This document shows, piece by piece, positions 1 through 6,710 of a stretch of 7,561 nt of DNA. This DNA is from B1SED10-16 sp046498365. GTDB taxonomy: Bacteria; Desulfobacterota; Desulfobacteria; Desulfobacterales; Desulfosalsimonadaceae. A program made the translations under genes and the position numbers. The stretch lies in assembly GCA_046498365.1 (NCBI GenBank), contig JAWOAV010000238.1, positions 1 through 7,561 of the forward strand, in the 5' to 3' direction. A model generated the notes under the pieces. The model searched no databases, was not told the origin of the DNA, and saw only the letters and a list, made by a program, of their open reading frames with translations. The stretch's first letter is position 1. Each line of letters opens with the position of its first letter.

Positions 1-66
1 GAAATGGATTATATCTACCGGACGGAGATCCCGGAAGATTATGTCACCATTACCTCCGGCATATGA
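1..66 (+). CDS. Possible C-terminal end of an unidentified plus-strand gene (partial)
   Basis: From the first base the plus strand reads open for 21 codons and stops at TGA 64-66. The peptide ends in PEDYVTITSGI. The piece is too short to recognise a family, and the start lies outside the window. No clear terminator follows: a 6-bp hairpin at 77-93 lacks a T-run. The minus strand is also open across 1-118 in one frame, so the coding direction here is a guess. It is listed because an upstream gene must end somewhere near here and the decayed minus-strand remnant lies just beyond this stop. Confidence is low. Confidence 0.3.
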   Translation, partial: EMDYIYRTEIPEDYVTITSGI

Positions 67-118
67 CAACTTCACTAAGCTGTGCTTCAGCTTCTTCATA
101 AACGCGAGCAATAGAAGG

Positions 119-249
119 CGCATAATGAACAAAATGGAAGAGGTTGAGGCGGCCGTCATCGTCCGCCTGGTACATGCACATGGGCGCCATCACGATGCGG
201 TTTTTTACAGTCATCTTCCGTATCGTTAAAGGCTCAAGGTTTCAGCCAT
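119..249 (-). pseudogene. Remnant of an Old Yellow Enzyme family (YqjM-like) NADH:flavin oxidoreductase, N-terminal fragment
   Basis: On the minus strand, the frame through ATG 214-212 reads LEPLTIRKMTVKNRIVMAPM then CMYQADDDGRLNLFHFVHYA. This closely matches the start of class III Old Yellow Enzymes such as Bacillus YqjM, including the PMCMY segment whose Cys tunes the FMN. Intact members are about 340-370 residues FMN TIM-barrel enoate reductases. Only about 43 codons survive here. A good ribosome site (GAGGTG, 254-259) sits before ATG 249-247, but that frame reads MAETLSL and stops. One extra base in the GAAACC run would restore MAENLEPLTIRKM, which points to a single-base deletion. After HYA (119) the family match ends, and the frame runs into TAA at 52-50 with unrelated sequence. 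The gene is therefore both frameshifted and truncated. The family call is fairly sure. Decay is inferred, and a sequencing error could explain the frameshift but not the truncation. Confidence 0.7.
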
Positions 250-329
250 GGTTCACCTCGCGCTGTTTGTGGGGGGTTGCGCCGGGATTTCGCAGGGTTT
301 TCCGGCGACCGGCTTGCATGTGGCCGGAT

Positions 330-586
330 GGTATGTGAATAGTAATTTTTTACAATCCCCATGTATAAAGATTGTTGTGGTGGTATTGAAACAATTGATG
401 AAAAGAGTAAAAAAAATTGTATGAACTTTCAAGGTATTATTCAATTCGTTACAAAATTGAATGGTTTTACAGAGGGTTTTTTGTAAGAGGTGATTTGGTG
501 GTGAAACAGGGGGGATGAAAAAATTTACCATCTATTTGTAATTACAAATAGATGGTAAAAAAATGATTTTGTATAAATCTTGTAGC
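330..586. other. AT-rich spacer without an intact gene
   Basis: This stretch is visibly richer in A and T than the genes around it, with several A or T runs (for example 408-415). No reading frame here resembles a protein. The longest one, on the minus strand across 253-531, has low-complexity content and runs into the remnant's start region. Contents that can be named are an inverted repeat ATTCAATT/AATTGAAT (439-446 and 455-462, spacer of 8) and the 36-bp palindrome at 524-559. A weak minus-strand promoter for the former oxidoreductase gene may lie around 360-390 (TTCAAT, 17 bases, TATACA), but this cannot be confirmed. Confidence 0.6.
524..559. repeat. 36-bp perfect palindrome
   Basis: The left arm TTTACCATCTATTTGTAA (524-541) is followed at once by its exact reverse complement (542-559), with no spacer and no mismatch. 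Six A residues precede it (518-523) and A runs follow it. Read on the minus strand, the dyad is followed by TTTTTT, so it could act as a back-up terminator behind the tRNA terminator at 587-622. The stem is AT-rich and would be a weak terminator. Alternatives are a binding site for a dimeric regulator or a remnant of a mobile element. What is seen is the perfect symmetry. Any function is inferred. Confidence 0.9.
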
Positions 587-622
587 AAAAAAAATGGGTT
601 TACAAAGAATCTCTGTAAGCCC
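587..622 (-). terminator. Rho-independent terminator of the tRNA-Lys gene
   Basis: On the minus strand GGGCTTACA (622-614) pairs with TGTAAACCC (604-596), 9 bp with one mismatch. It is followed after one A by eight T residues (594-587). It lies 8 bases beyond the tRNA CCA end, as expected for a single-gene tRNA transcript. Confidence 0.85.
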
Positions 623-629
623 TTATGAA

Positions 630-706
<77 letters not shown>

Positions 707-743
707 CAAAGGTGTGATGCGTGTTTGAAAATTCAAGTTTGTT

Positions 744-772
744 TTTATAGCCGGATGATTTTGCCGTGTCAA
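744..772 (-). promoter_or_regulatory. Sigma-70 type promoter of tRNA-Lys
   Basis: On the minus strand a perfect -35 box TTGACA (772-767) is followed by 17 bases and a -10 box TATAAA (749-744). Transcription would start about 30 bases before the tRNA 5' end at 706, leaving a short leader for RNase P to remove. Confidence 0.85.
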
Positions 773-867
773 TTCTTTTTTCAGGATTCCCCTGCTGCCG
801 GCGGCGCAGGGGGGGCGGAAAGAAAAGCAGGTATCGGCAATAAGGCATCCCCATGCCGGCCGTTTTT

Positions 868-1620
868 TTACAATGCATCCGGCCAGGCTTTGTCTTTTTT
901 GCGGCGGTGTTTCCTCTCCTGTTTCCACTCCAGTTTTTTCTTTTTCCCCTTTGCCTTTTTGTTGACGGCCGATTCGATCATTTCGGAAGTTACGGAAAAA
1001 GTGCCAAACTCATCTCTGGGTTTTGGCACTTTGGCCGGTCCGGTGTGTTTTTCTTTTTCCGGCACCTTGGGCAGGGGCGGGCCGGTAAAGGTGTCTGGCG
1101 GGAGGTATTCCGCCATGTAAAACATTTCGGCAAACTGCTGAAAAGATACGGATTGTTCCGCCGTTTTTGCCGTATGAACGGTCACGAGAACGGCATCCCG
1201 GTCCTTTCTCCGGCCGAGGCGTTCTGCCATTTCTCTGTCCGGAGTGCATATGACGCGGCTGTGCTCGGCCGGGGAAATTCCTTTTTCCAGCACATGCGGG
1301 TATGCTTTTTTCCGGACGCAGGTGAACAGGATTTTTGGCACCTGAGTGCACGGTGTCGTTTCCGGGAGGTGCTGCCGCTGAACGGCCCTTATGCGGCTGC
1401 CTTCGATTTCAAATGGCGGATCGCTGACAACGAGCATCAGCTCGTTCAGACTGCTTTCCCGGATATGCCGCCATCCCTCTGTTTCATGAAAGGCTTTCAG
1501 AAGATCCTTGATCTTCACGTAACCGGATTGGTCCGGGATGAGCCCGAATTCTTCGGGATGCCTCTCCAGTATGTAGGAAAGAAACCGGGCAAGTTGTCTG
1601 TGCATTTTTGAAGGCGTCAT
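868..1620 (-). CDS. Tpt1/KptA-like RNA 2'-phosphotransferase family protein with altered catalytic residues
   Basis: This 250-residue protein aligns with Tpt1/KptA, enzymes that move the 2'-phosphate of spliced or repaired RNA to NAD. Matching blocks are LSYILERHPEEFGL (14-27), the winged-helix part with SRIRAVQ (75-81), VPKILF (94-99), and PDREMAERLGRR (127-138) before AVLVTV. E. coli KptA reads LRHKPE, RAVQGHS, YHGT and YVHLS where this protein reads LERHPE, RAVQRQH, FTCV and RVICT. The catalytic Arg-His pair is thus Glu19-Arg20. Arg78 and Arg138 appear kept, but the His residues of GHS, YHGT and HLS are gone. The extra C-terminus (about 189-250) ends in a strongly basic Lys/Arg-rich tail (221-245), suggesting nucleic-acid binding. 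ATG 1620 is the first possible start in frame after a stop; its ribosome site is weak, and Met6 is an alternative. Family membership is fairly sure. Whether it is inactive or has another reaction is open. Confidence 0.8.
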   Translation of the reverse strand: MTPSKMHRQLARFLSYILERHPEEFGLIPDQSGYVKIKDLLKAFHETEGWRHIRESSLNELMLVVSDPPFEIEGSRIRAVQRQHLPETTPCTQVPKILFTCVRKKAYPHVLEKGISPAEHSRVICTPDREMAERLGRRKDRDAVLVTVHTAKTAEQSVSFQQFAEMFYMAEYLPPDTFTGPPLPKVPEKEKHTGPAKVPKPRDEFGTFSVTSEMIESAVNKKAKGKKKKLEWKQERKHRRKKDKAWPDAL

Positions 1621-1723
1621 CCGGCTGCTCTGCGGTAAAGGGTTTTCGATCGGTCCGTTCCGGCATACGCGTAAACAGCGTCTGCTTGACGGTGTTGCAT
1701 GTCTCTGTTACAGGGTATACTTT

Positions 1724-1754
1724 CTACAATAAATCCTTACATGGATTTTTGTAG
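1724..1754. promoter_or_regulatory. Bulged inverted repeat in the kptA-like/hemL divergent intergenic region
   Basis: The region 1621-1806 separates two divergent genes. CTACAATAAATCC (1724-1736) can pair with GGATTTTTGTAG (1743-1754): 12 bp with one bulged T and the 6-base loop TTACAT. No T-run follows, so it is not a terminator. It could be an operator or a leader hairpin for hemL. Possible promoters are poor matches: plus strand TTGCAT (1695-1700), 15 bases, TATACT (1716-1721); minus strand TTGACA (1763-1758) with TAAGGA 18 bases further on. Confidence 0.4.
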
Positions 1755-1795
1755 CAGTGTCAACGGGTGATTTGTCTGGATACTTTATCTGGCGT

Positions 1796-1802
1796 AAGGA
1801 GG
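1796..1802 (+). promoter_or_regulatory. Strong ribosome binding site of hemL
   Basis: AAGGAGG lies four bases before ATG 1807, a near-perfect Shine-Dalgarno match. It fixes the hemL start and predicts efficient translation. Confidence 0.9.
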
Positions 1803-1806
1803 ATAG

Positions 1807-3096
1807 ATGAAACGTGATACAAAGTCGCAGCGTCTTTATGAACGCGCCGTGCAGTTGATTCCCGGCGGAGTGAATTCGCCTGTACGGGCCTGCCGTTCTG
1901 TGGGGCGGAATCCGCTGTTTATTGATCGGGCACAGGGGTGCCGTGTCTTTGACGCCGATGGAAATGAATTTATCGATTTTGTGGGTTCGTGGGGGCCCAT
2001 GGTACTTGGCCATCGCCACGAAGCGGTCATGGCGGCGATCGAAAAGGTCCTTGAACGGGGGGTCAGTTTCGGCGCCCCCGTGGATCTGGAAGTGGATATG
2101 GCGGAAATGATCTGCAGCGGGGTTTCCTCGGTAGAAATGGTCCGCATGGTAAACTCCGGTACGGAAGCCGCCATGTCGGCGATCCGTCTTGCCCGCGGAT
2201 ATACCGGCCGGGATGTGCTCGTAAAGTTCGACGGATGCTACCACGGCCATGCGGATACCCTGCTCGTGGCCGCGGGATCCGGTGTGGCGACATTGAATAT
2301 TGCCGGGAGCCCGGGCGTCCCCGAGGGGACGATCCGGAACACGGTGTCCATTCCATATAATGATATAGAAGCGTTCAGGCAGTTGATGGCGGAAAAAGGG
2401 GACACAGTGGCGGCGGTGATCGTGGAGCCGGTCGCGGGCAATATGGGTCTGGTTCCGCCCGATCCGGAATTTTTGAATGTCCTGCGTGCAGAGACGCAGG
2501 CCCATCAGAGCCTTTTGATTTTCGACGAGGTAATGAGCGGGTTTCGCCTTGCGTACGGCGGCGCCCAGGCGCTCTATAAGGTGACGCCGGATTTGAGCTG
2601 CTTCGGCAAAATCGTTGGCGGCGGACTTCCGGTCGGCGCATACGGCGGGAAACGGGAAATCATGTCCCAGATCGCACCGGAAGGGCCCGTGTACCAGGCC
2701 GGGACGCTTTCCGGAAACCCGCTTGCCATGGCAGCCGGCATCGCCACGCTCAAGGAGCTGGGCAAGCCAGGGTTTTACGAAGCCCTTGAAGAAAAGGCGG
2801 ACCGTCTGAGCGAAGGGATCCTTCGCATCGCGGACCGGACCGGTGTCCCCTTGTCGGTGAACCGCGTGGGGTCGATGATGAGTGTTTTCTTCACCGACAA
2901 AGTGGTCCGGAATTTCGAGGACGCAAAAACGTCGAACCTCGAGGTCTTTGAAGCGTATTACAACAAAATGCTGGAAAAGGGGGTGTATCTGCCGCCGTCC
3001 CAGTTCGAGGCGATGTTTGTCTCCGCGGCCCATGAAACCGCCGACATAGACCTTTTCCTTTCGGCGGTGGAGGCGGTGCTGCCGGAACTGGTGTAA
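1807..3096 (+). CDS. hemL: Glutamate-1-semialdehyde 2,1-aminomutase
   Basis: HemL is a cytoplasmic PLP enzyme that converts glutamate-1-semialdehyde to 5-aminolevulinate, the last step of the C5 route to haem, sirohaem and other tetrapyrroles. At 429 residues it has the normal family length. Visible signatures are the N-terminal IPGGVNSPVRA (18-28), SGTEAAMSAIRLAR (117-130), GCYHGHAD (143-150), EPVAGNMG (207-214), the cofactor-binding FDEVMSGFR (239-247), and GKIVGGGLPVGAYGG (267-281), where Lys268 should form the PLP Schiff base, followed by YQAGTLSGNPLAMAAG (296-311). The start is set by AAGGAGG at 1796-1802. The gene is intact with no unusual residues at key sites. It is 44 bases upstream of mpl on the same strand with no terminator between, so the two are probably co-transcribed, although the pathways are unrelated. 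Confidence 0.97.
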   Translation: MKRDTKSQRLYERAVQLIPGGVNSPVRACRSVGRNPLFIDRAQGCRVFDADGNEFIDFVGSWGPMVLGHRHEAVMAAIEKVLERGVSFGAPVDLEVDMAEMICSGVSSVEMVRMVNSGTEAAMSAIRLARGYTGRDVLVKFDGCYHGHADTLLVAAGSGVATLNIAGSPGVPEGTIRNTVSIPYNDIEAFRQLMAEKGDTVAAVIVEPVAGNMGLVPPDPEFLNVLRAETQAHQSLLIFDEVMSGFRLAYGGAQALYKVTPDLSCFGKIVGGGLPVGAYGGKREIMSQIAPEGPVYQAGTLSGNPLAMAAGIATLKELGKPGFYEALEEKADRLSEGILRIADRTGVPLSVNRVGSMMSVFFTDKVVRNFEDAKTSNLEVFEAYYNKMLEKGVYLPPSQFEAMFVSAAHETADIDLFLSAVEAVLPELV

Positions 3097-3140
3097 AAGG
3101 CGGCGCAAACCATGACACATATCCATTGAAGGAACCTGAT

Positions 3141-4577
3141 GTGGAGCAATCGGAGCTGGATCCGGGGCAAAACGTCATCCCCGAAACCGTTGCATCGGTT
3201 CACATGACGGCTGTCTGTGGCACGGCCATGGGCGCGCTGGCCGCGGCGCTGCAGGAAAAAGGGATTGTCGTGACAGGGGCGGACGCCGGTGTATATCCGC
3301 CCATGAGCACGTTTCTTGCCGGCCGGGGCATAACGGTCACGGAAGGCTTTTCCGCCGAAAACCTGGCATACGGCCCGGACCTGGTGATCGTGGGGAATGC
3401 GGTCCGGCGCGACAATCCTGAAGTGGCAGCAATCATCGAAAAACGACTTGCCTACTGCTCCATGCCACAGGCGGTCCGGCGCTTCCTGGTGGAAGACCGG
3501 CAGGCCGTGGTGGTTGCCGGGACCCACGGAAAGACGACCACGTCCGCCATTGTCGCATGGCTGCTTTCCTATGCGGGGTACGATCCCTCTTTTCTGATCG
3601 GCGGCATCCTGGGCAATTTCAACGCAAACTACCACGTGGGCGGCGGCGGCTATGCCGTGCTGGAAGGGGATGAATACGATACAGCCTTTTTTGACAAGGA
3701 GGCCAAGTTTTTTCACTACCGTCCGGACGTCGCCGTGCTCACCGGCGTGGAATTCGACCATGCCGACATATTCAGCGACCTTGCGCATGTCATATCCGTA
3801 TTCGACCAATTCGTTTCCCGCATGAACCCGGCCAGTCGCCTGATCGCCTTTGACGGCGATGCCAACGTGACGCGTCTGATTGCCGGCAAGGCATGCCGGA
3901 TAGAGACCTACGGGGAAAAGCCGGATTCGTACTGGCGTGCGGAAAAATCCCGGGTCGATTTTCCCTATAACGTTTTTGAGGTGATGAAAAACAAAGCGTA
4001 CTTCGGTCGGTTCAAAACGACGCTGATCGGGGCCCACAACCGCATGAACGCCCTTGCTGCCGTGGCCGTGGCCGCGGGCATGGGGATTTCCGCCGAGGTC
4101 ATTGCAGAGGGGCTTGCAGCGTTCAAGGGGGTAAAGCGCCGCCAGGAGGTGCGGGGCGTGAAAAACGGGGTGATGGTGATCGATGATTTTGCGCATCATC
4201 CGACCGCCGTTCAAAAAACCGTGGCCGCGGTAAAGGCGTTTTATCCGGCATCGCGGTTGTTTGCCGTATTTGAGCCCCGAACCAACACCAGCATGCGCAG
4301 CGTGTTCCAGGACATTTACCCGGCCTGCTTTGACGGCGCGGATGTGGTCTGCGTAAGAAAGCCGCCCCTGCTGGAAAAAATACCCGAAGGCCTTCGGTTT
4401 TCATCCGAAAAGCTGGTCGCGGACTTGAAAGACCGGCGGATGGACGCCCATTATTTTTCCGATACGGAGGAAATTATCGATTTTGCGGCGGCGCGTGCCC
4501 GCTCGGGGGACATCCTATTGATCATGTCCAACGGCGGGTTCGACAATATCCATGAGCGCCTGCTCGAAGCACTTTGA
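3141..4577 (+). CDS. mpl: UDP-N-acetylmuramate:L-alanyl-gamma-D-glutamyl-meso-diaminopimelate ligase (murein peptide ligase)
   Basis: Mpl is a cytoplasmic Mur-ligase paralogue. It uses ATP to attach recycled tripeptide to UDP-MurNAc, feeding cell-wall fragments back into peptidoglycan synthesis. Positions given here count from GTG 3141. The N-terminal nucleotide-binding part has VCGTAMGALAAAL and GADAGVYPPM. The ATP loop is AGTHGKTTT (about 126-134, Lys131). The Mpl-type EGDEYDTAFFDK (about 175-186) and EFDHADIF (about 204-211) follow. Later come GAHNRMNALAA, IDDFAHHPTAV, EPRTNTSM and SNGGFDNIH, all characteristic of Mpl rather than MurC. I chose GTG 3141 because GAAGGA (3128-3133) stands seven bases before it. 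An in-frame TTG at 3126 would add five residues but has no ribosome site. The GTG-start product is 478 residues, slightly longer than the E. coli protein. It is the second gene after hemL and is followed by a terminator at 4600-4635. Confidence 0.93.
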   Translation: MEQSELDPGQNVIPETVASVHMTAVCGTAMGALAAALQEKGIVVTGADAGVYPPMSTFLAGRGITVTEGFSAENLAYGPDLVIVGNAVRRDNPEVAAIIEKRLAYCSMPQAVRRFLVEDRQAVVVAGTHGKTTTSAIVAWLLSYAGYDPSFLIGGILGNFNANYHVGGGGYAVLEGDEYDTAFFDKEAKFFHYRPDVAVLTGVEFDHADIFSDLAHVISVFDQFVSRMNPASRLIAFDGDANVTRLIAGKACRIETYGEKPDSYWRAEKSRVDFPYNVFEVMKNKAYFGRFKTTLIGAHNRMNALAAVAVAAGMGISAEVIAEGLAAFKGVKRRQEVRGVKNGVMVIDDFAHHPTAVQKTVAAVKAFYPASRLFAVFEPRTNTSMRSVFQDIYPACFDGADVVCVRKPPLLEKIPEGLRFSSEKLVADLKDRRMDAHYFSDTEEIIDFAAARARSGDILLIMSNGGFDNIHERLLEAL

Positions 4578-4599
4578 AAGGGGCTCTCCATTTCACGAA

Positions 4600-4635
4600 A
4601 AAAAAGGCGCAGTGAAAATCCACTGCGCCTTTTTT
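4600..4635. terminator. Bidirectional intrinsic terminator between mpl and the acyl-CoA ligase gene
   Basis: GGCGCAGTG (4606-4614) pairs perfectly with CACTGCGCC (4621-4629) around the loop AAAATC. It is flanked by A residues on the left and six T residues on the right (4630-4635), so it works on both strands. It is placed between two convergent genes, 23 bases after mpl and about 50 bases beyond the ligase stop. A smaller GC hairpin (CCGGG/CCCGG, 4662-4675) without a T-run lies on the ligase side. Confidence 0.93.
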
Positions 4636-4686
4636 CCGCATCTGTCATGTTTGTCTCGTTGCCGGGGGCTCCCGGAAACCAGGAGG

Positions 4687-6423
4687 CTATTTTTTCTTCA
4701 GCTCTTCGTCTTTCAGGACGCGTCGCAGAATTTTTCCCACAGGAGAGACCGGTATGTCATCCCGGAATTCGATCTGCCGCGGCCGTTTGTAGCCGGCCAT
4801 GTTCTCCTTGCAGAACTTGGAGATCTCTTCTTCCGTAGCGGTCTGCCCGGGTTTCAGCTTGATGTAGGCCTTGACGATTTCCCCGCCCTTTCCGTCGGGA
4901 AGGCCGATGACGGCTGCCAGCTCGACTTTCGGATGCGTGAAGAGCACGTCTTCGACTTCCCGCGGATACACGTTGAAGCCGCCCACCAGGACCATGTCCT
5001 TTTTCCGGTCGGTGATGATGATATACCCATCTTCATCCACATGGCCGATATCGCCGGTCAGGAAGTAGCGCCTGCCTTCTATTTCCCGGAATACCGCCTG
5101 GTTTTCCTCGGTCCGGTTCCAGTATCCCTTCATTACCTGGGGACCGGAGATGGCGATTTCGCCGTCTTCACCCTGGGGAAGGGGTGTCTGCCCCGTTTCG
5201 AGGTCGACCATCTTGATATCAGTACCGGGTACCGGGAAACCGACGCTTCCGATTCTGCGGTTGGAAGTGCTCGTCGGGTTGGCCGATGCGACCGGCGAGG
5301 TTTCGCTCAGGCCGTAGCCTTCGAAAATGACTGCCCCGGTCTTGGCTTCAAATTGCTTGCAAACCTCCGGGGGGAGAGGCGCGCCGCCGGAAAAGCAGCC
5401 CATGAGCGAGGTGCAGTCGTACTGGTCGATTTTCGCATGGTTCGTAAAGGCAACGAAAACGGTCGGCACCGCCGGCATGAGGGTCCCCTTGTATTTTTGA
5501 ATGGCCTCCAAAACCACGGTGAAGGGCGGGTTTCCATCGCGCGGGTTCGGGATGCATACCAGCCTGGAGCCGCCGGCGCATGCGGAGAGCATACAGACCG
5601 TCAGCCCGAAGCTGTGGTACCATGGCAGTACGCCCATGTAGGTGTGAAAACCGCCCCTTCGCAGTCTTTCAGGTTTTCCGCCGGGTTCATGAATCAGGCG
5701 TCCCCACTCGTCCATGGCGGTGACGTTCGATGTGAAATTCGTGTGGCAAAGCGCCGCCCCTTTGGGGCGACCGGTCGTTCCGCCCGTGTATATGATCAGT
5801 GCCAGGTCTTCCGACGGGTTGATTTTGACGGAGGGGGGGCTGGGTTCTGCGGAGGCGATGGCATCCTCAAACGATATATGTTTCGGGTCGTGGCTTTTTG
5901 CCTTGGGTATCTTGCCGAGAAGGGAGCCCAGAATGGCCTTTACTTTAGGCAGGTACGACTTTACATTGCAATATACGACGGTTTCCACGTTCGTATTCTT
6001 GACGGCTTCCAGCGCCGTTGGATAGAATTCTTCGTGATCCATGCAGAAGACAGCTTTGGCCCCCGCATCTTTCAGCTGGTAGTTGAGCTCTGCTGGCGTG
6101 TAGAGCGGGTTGCAGGTTACGCATACGCCACCGGCCTTGAGAATGCCGAAGAAAATAGCCGGGTAATGGGGCAGGTTCGGCAGAAAGATCGCAACCCGGT
6201 CCCCTTTTTTGATCCCTTTGGCCGCAAGGAAGTTGGCTATTCTGTCGGCTGTATCCTTGACTTGCGAGAAGGTCCGCGTCGCATCGTTGAAAATGGTATA
6301 GACATGATTCGGGTAATCCTTTGCGGCATCGTCCAGAAATTTAAAAATGGGGTGATCATAGTCGCTTATGTCTTTTGCGACCCCTTCCGGCCACAGACTG
6401 GTGGGCCATTGCGTAGCTGTCAT
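4687..6423 (-). CDS. Long-chain-fatty-acid--CoA ligase (AMP-forming acyl-CoA synthetase)
   Basis: This enzyme activates a fatty acid with ATP to an acyl-adenylate and then to acyl-CoA, at the membrane or in the cytosol. The 578 residues carry the full set of ANL-superfamily motifs: P-loop YTGGTTGRPKG (212-222), PWYHSFGL (267-274), GYGLSETSP (369-377), YFLTGDIGHVDEDGY (453-467), then RKKDMVLVGGFNVYPREVE (473-491) and the C-terminal PVSPVGKILRR (558-568), with Lys564 as the adenylation lysine. The start ATG 6423 has AAGGAG (6436-6431) seven bases upstream. The length and the arrangement around the TGD motif fit long- or medium-chain FadD-type ligases. The exact substrate cannot be read, and an aryl- or branched-acid ligase is possible, so no symbol is given. 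The gene stands alone, convergent with mpl and sharing its terminator. The upstream gap (6424-6710) argues for its own promoter. Confidence 0.92.
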   Translation of the reverse strand: MTATQWPTSLWPEGVAKDISDYDHPIFKFLDDAAKDYPNHVYTIFNDATRTFSQVKDTADRIANFLAAKGIKKGDRVAIFLPNLPHYPAIFFGILKAGGVCVTCNPLYTPAELNYQLKDAGAKAVFCMDHEEFYPTALEAVKNTNVETVVYCNVKSYLPKVKAILGSLLGKIPKAKSHDPKHISFEDAIASAEPSPPSVKINPSEDLALIIYTGGTTGRPKGAALCHTNFTSNVTAMDEWGRLIHEPGGKPERLRRGGFHTYMGVLPWYHSFGLTVCMLSACAGGSRLVCIPNPRDGNPPFTVVLEAIQKYKGTLMPAVPTVFVAFTNHAKIDQYDCTSLMGCFSGGAPLPPEVCKQFEAKTGAVIFEGYGLSETSPVASANPTSTSNRRIGSVGFPVPGTDIKMVDLETGQTPLPQGEDGEIAISGPQVMKGYWNRTEENQAVFREIEGRRYFLTGDIGHVDEDGYIIITDRKKDMVLVGGFNVYPREVEDVLFTHPKVELAAVIGLPDGKGGEIVKAYIKLKPGQTATEEEISKFCKENMAGYKRPRQIEFRDDIPVSPVGKILRRVLKDEELKKK

Positions 6424-6494
6424 GTTCGGGCTCCTTTTGTTGTGATTATATTGTTTTCATGGGAACGGTAGTCGAAGAAGTCAATATTTTGTTT

Positions 6495-6523
6495 TCCTTA
6501 TCATATGCCCTGTTGGTTGTCAA
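6495..6523 (-). promoter_or_regulatory. Candidate promoter of the acyl-CoA ligase gene
   Basis: On the minus strand TTGACA (6523-6518) is followed after 17 bases by TAAGGA (6500-6495), a weak -10. The overlapping CATATGATAA is AT-rich and might contain the real -10 or an operator. A lone TATAAT at 6450-6445 has no -35 partner and lies too close to the start codon. The rest of 6424-6710 is AT-rich, codes for nothing recognisable, and shows no clear terminator for the DUF190 gene. Confidence 0.4.
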
Positions 6524-6710
6524 ACGAAGTAAAGCGAAAAAAACAGCGTTTCAGCGTATAATATTCATTTCATGCGCCAAAAACGGTGAAATTGGTATTA
6601 CAAATAGCAATAGTTCAACTATATGTAAAGCTTTTTGATGGAAAAACGGAATGATAACCTTTTACGACATGCAGGGGCATGCCATGTTTTCAAAGGGAAG
6701 GGGCGGCGGA

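Noticed and set aside
77..93. Small hairpin AAGCTG/CAGCTT after the left-edge plus-strand stop
   Set aside because: Only 6 bp with no T-run, so it is probably a chance match.
253..531. A 92-codon minus-strand frame in the AT-rich spacer
   Set aside because: It has no ribosome site, no family resemblance and poor coding character, and it overlaps the ribosome site of the oxidoreductase remnant in another frame.
789..812. GC-rich hairpin CCCCTGC...GCAGGGG as a terminator for the Tpt1-like gene
   Set aside because: The stem is good, but on the minus strand it is followed by AATCCTGAAAA rather than a T-run, so it does not qualify as an intrinsic terminator.
853..1611. A 252-codon plus-strand frame, Phe-rich and membrane-protein-like at its N-terminus
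   Set aside because: It is antisense to the Tpt1-like gene. The Phe-rich start is simply the complement of the Lys-rich tail. The minus strand has family homology.
1708..3126. A 472-codon open frame on the minus strand
   Set aside because: It is the shadow of hemL. The product is rich in His, Arg and Pro with no family features.
3112..3129. Five-codon micro-frame (MTHIH) just before mpl
   Set aside because: It lacks a ribosome site and is too short to distinguish from chance.
2958..4214. A 418-codon open frame on the minus strand
   Set aside because: It is the shadow of hemL and mpl and spans both genes antisense, with no domain.
4552..6471. A 639-codon open frame on the plus strand
   Set aside because: It is antisense to the acyl-CoA ligase, whose full set of ANL motifs leaves no doubt about the coding strand. 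The plus-strand product has no recognisable domain. Long antisense frames are common in GC-rich genes.
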